Assembly (NCBI RefSeq): GCF_047511655.1
Contig: NC_133400.1
Span: forward strand, 3,137,001-3,201,000
Length of the DNA: 64,000 bases
Direction: 5' to 3'
Origin: Castor canadensis
Lineage: Eukaryota > Chordata > Mammalia > Rodentia > Castoridae
Shown piece by piece: positions 48,465 to 64,000 of this stretch (positions within the stretch are counted from its first letter, which is position 1; each line of letters opens with the position of its first letter). A model generated the notes under the pieces. That model was not told where the DNA came from. It was given only the letters and a program-made list of their open reading frames with translations, and searched no databases. The position numbers and the translations under genes were made by a program.

Positions 48465-48591
48465 TACCGGGCGAGGAACGCGGGCAGAGTCGGGCGGAGG
48501 CTTCTGAGGGGCCGGAGCCGGGCAGTCTGTGAGGCTGCCAGTCCCGGGCCACGTCAGGCGTAACCGTTGCGGCGTCCTGCTTCTCTGCTGA

Positions 48592-62866
<14,275 letters not shown>

Positions 62867-63651
62867 ACAAGGACCGTTGTGACTGCTCTGGGCATTTCCA
62901 CTACATCGAAGAAGAAAACCTATTTTTAAATGTAAACGATATTGTATGTAGCCTGGTAGGAAGCTGACGGCTGGTGGCAGGTGCCTTGGAAGAGGCGGGG
63001 TGTCTGGTCTGTCACTTCAGTGCCCGGCTGTAGGAGAGGTGCAGACCGCCCAGGCCCTGTGGGTTCTCAGTCATATGTTGCTCTCATCTTCCAAATCAAA
63101 GCTATTTCTGCTTGTCCAAGATTGTTCCTAGTAAACAGTTTTAACTAACCTTTTATAATCTGAAGAAAATACTTTTTAAGGTTTATGAACCAGTAAAAAC
63201 ACACACATATCTTACGCTTAGTGGTGTGTCTCAGTTTTTATCCCTGCTGAGTTGCTCTCCTCCAGGCTTCTTGGGTTGGACGATGCGTACTGTGCTGGTT
63301 GGTGCTGAGCTGTGACTGAGAAGCTGTGAGTTGGTGTTGCAGCCGTCGGTAGGCTGGAGCCGGGAGCCACGATGCTCACAGCCTTAATGACTCCCCGTGG
63401 TGGAACTAGTCAAGCCCACTGTTGCCTGAGAAACCTCCATTATTGAGGGTGAAAACAAACACGTTGGTAATGAGAACTTGGGTGGTGCTCAGTCAGCTGA
63501 AAGCCCACAGCTTACAAGACGGAGAAAGGCAAAGGGAGCCAGGCATGATTATATTTAAACGCAGGAGTCAACCCTGACTCTTCCCTGACCCACATGGTAT
63601 CTGAGTGGTTCTTATTTAGGCCTTCAAAATAAGAGCTGCTTCAGTATTCAA

Positions 63652-63657
63652 AATAAA
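63652..63657 (+). promoter_or_regulatory. EMC8: Candidate EMC8 polyadenylation signal 1
   Basis: AATAAA about 790 bases past the stop codon. Confidence 0.45.
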
Positions 63658-63914
63658 AGCTTAGGCCCCCAACTTGTACAGTCTAGTTTTTGTACTTGAG
63701 ACATTATAGTCAAGTTTTCTAACCCAGTGCTAAAAGGGAAACTTGGGTATCATTGCATGTTTTCCTTTTTATATGAGAGCAGAAAACAGTGCTTTCTATT
63801 TTCTTTGACTACACAGAAGTTTGTAACAATTAGTGTGACCCATCAAAAGGGTGTGTGACACAGCATTCTCTATTTTCTCTTAACAAGCAGGAAAACAATT
63901 CAGGTGTCACTTAA

Positions 63915-63920
63915 AATAAA
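63915..63920 (+). promoter_or_regulatory. EMC8: Candidate EMC8 polyadenylation signal 2
   Basis: AATAAA followed within 15 bases by a GTGCTTTATTGG-type T/G-rich element. Confidence 0.5.
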
Positions 63921-63964
63921 TGTGCTTTATTGGTGCACCAAGTTCTCATTCCCCTTCTTTTAAG

Positions 63965-64000
63965 TTTTTTTTGTTTTGTGGTACTGGGGATTGAACTCAG
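63965..64000 (-). mobile_element. ID SINE, antisense, cut by the window end
   Basis: T-run then TTGTGGTACTGGGGATTGAA and CTCAG at the last bases of the window. Confidence 0.75.

Larger units (their letters stand above)
62867..63945 (+). other. EMC8: EMC8 3' untranslated region (extent approximate)
   Basis: Non-coding, AT-rich sequence after the stop. Two canonical AATAAA signals lie at 63652-63657 and 63915-63920; the second is followed by a T/G-rich stretch suited to cleavage. Which is used cannot be read from sequence alone. Confidence 0.55.

Overview
The window is mammalian nuclear DNA, most likely from a rodent of the beaver/kangaroo-rat lineage (Castorimorpha). The basis is a dense set of B1-like (7SL-derived) and ID-like (tRNA-derived) SINEs. 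Many are joined as dimers or trimers and end in the ID-type box B followed by an A-tail. Mouse-like residues in COX4I1 (Ala-His-Gly at the mature N-terminus) agree with a rodent. The species call is inference; no search was run.

Only two protein-coding genes are supported, arranged head to head across one CpG island at about 47.76-48.96 kb. COX4I1 (cytochrome c oxidase subunit 4 isoform 1) runs on the minus strand: a non-coding exon 1 ending at 48224 and four coding exons between 47159 and 42176, giving an intact 169-residue protein. EMC8 (ER membrane protein complex subunit 8) runs on the plus strand with five coding exons between 48661 and 62866, giving an intact 210-residue protein. The intervening promoter carries ETS-type GGAAG sites, a 26-bp tandem repeat that multiplies an ETS core, and a doubled TCGCGA motif.

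Positions 1-42,000 hold no convincing gene. In the mammalian order around human 16q24.1, the DNA beyond the 3' end of COX4I1 is the interval leading to IRF8, so this part is probably distal regulatory space upstream of IRF8 (inference from synteny). It contains old L1M, L2 and MIR pieces, MLT1/MST-type MaLR LTR fossils, a Tigger-like DNA transposon, a solo LTR, many SINEs, and a 0.7-kb TGG/TGA simple-repeat array at 28.4-29.1 kb.

EMC8 intron 1 holds two recent L1-mediated insertions with target-site duplications: a 5'-truncated L1 whose ORF2 end is still open (49484-50796), and a nearly full-length U2 snRNA retropseudogene (54597-54782). A roughly 105-bp direct repeat flanks EMC8 exon 2. The most unusual pattern is the SINE architecture: three copies of a B1 + B1-like + ID trimer, and three copies of a B1+ID dimer that share one internal deletion in the ID half.
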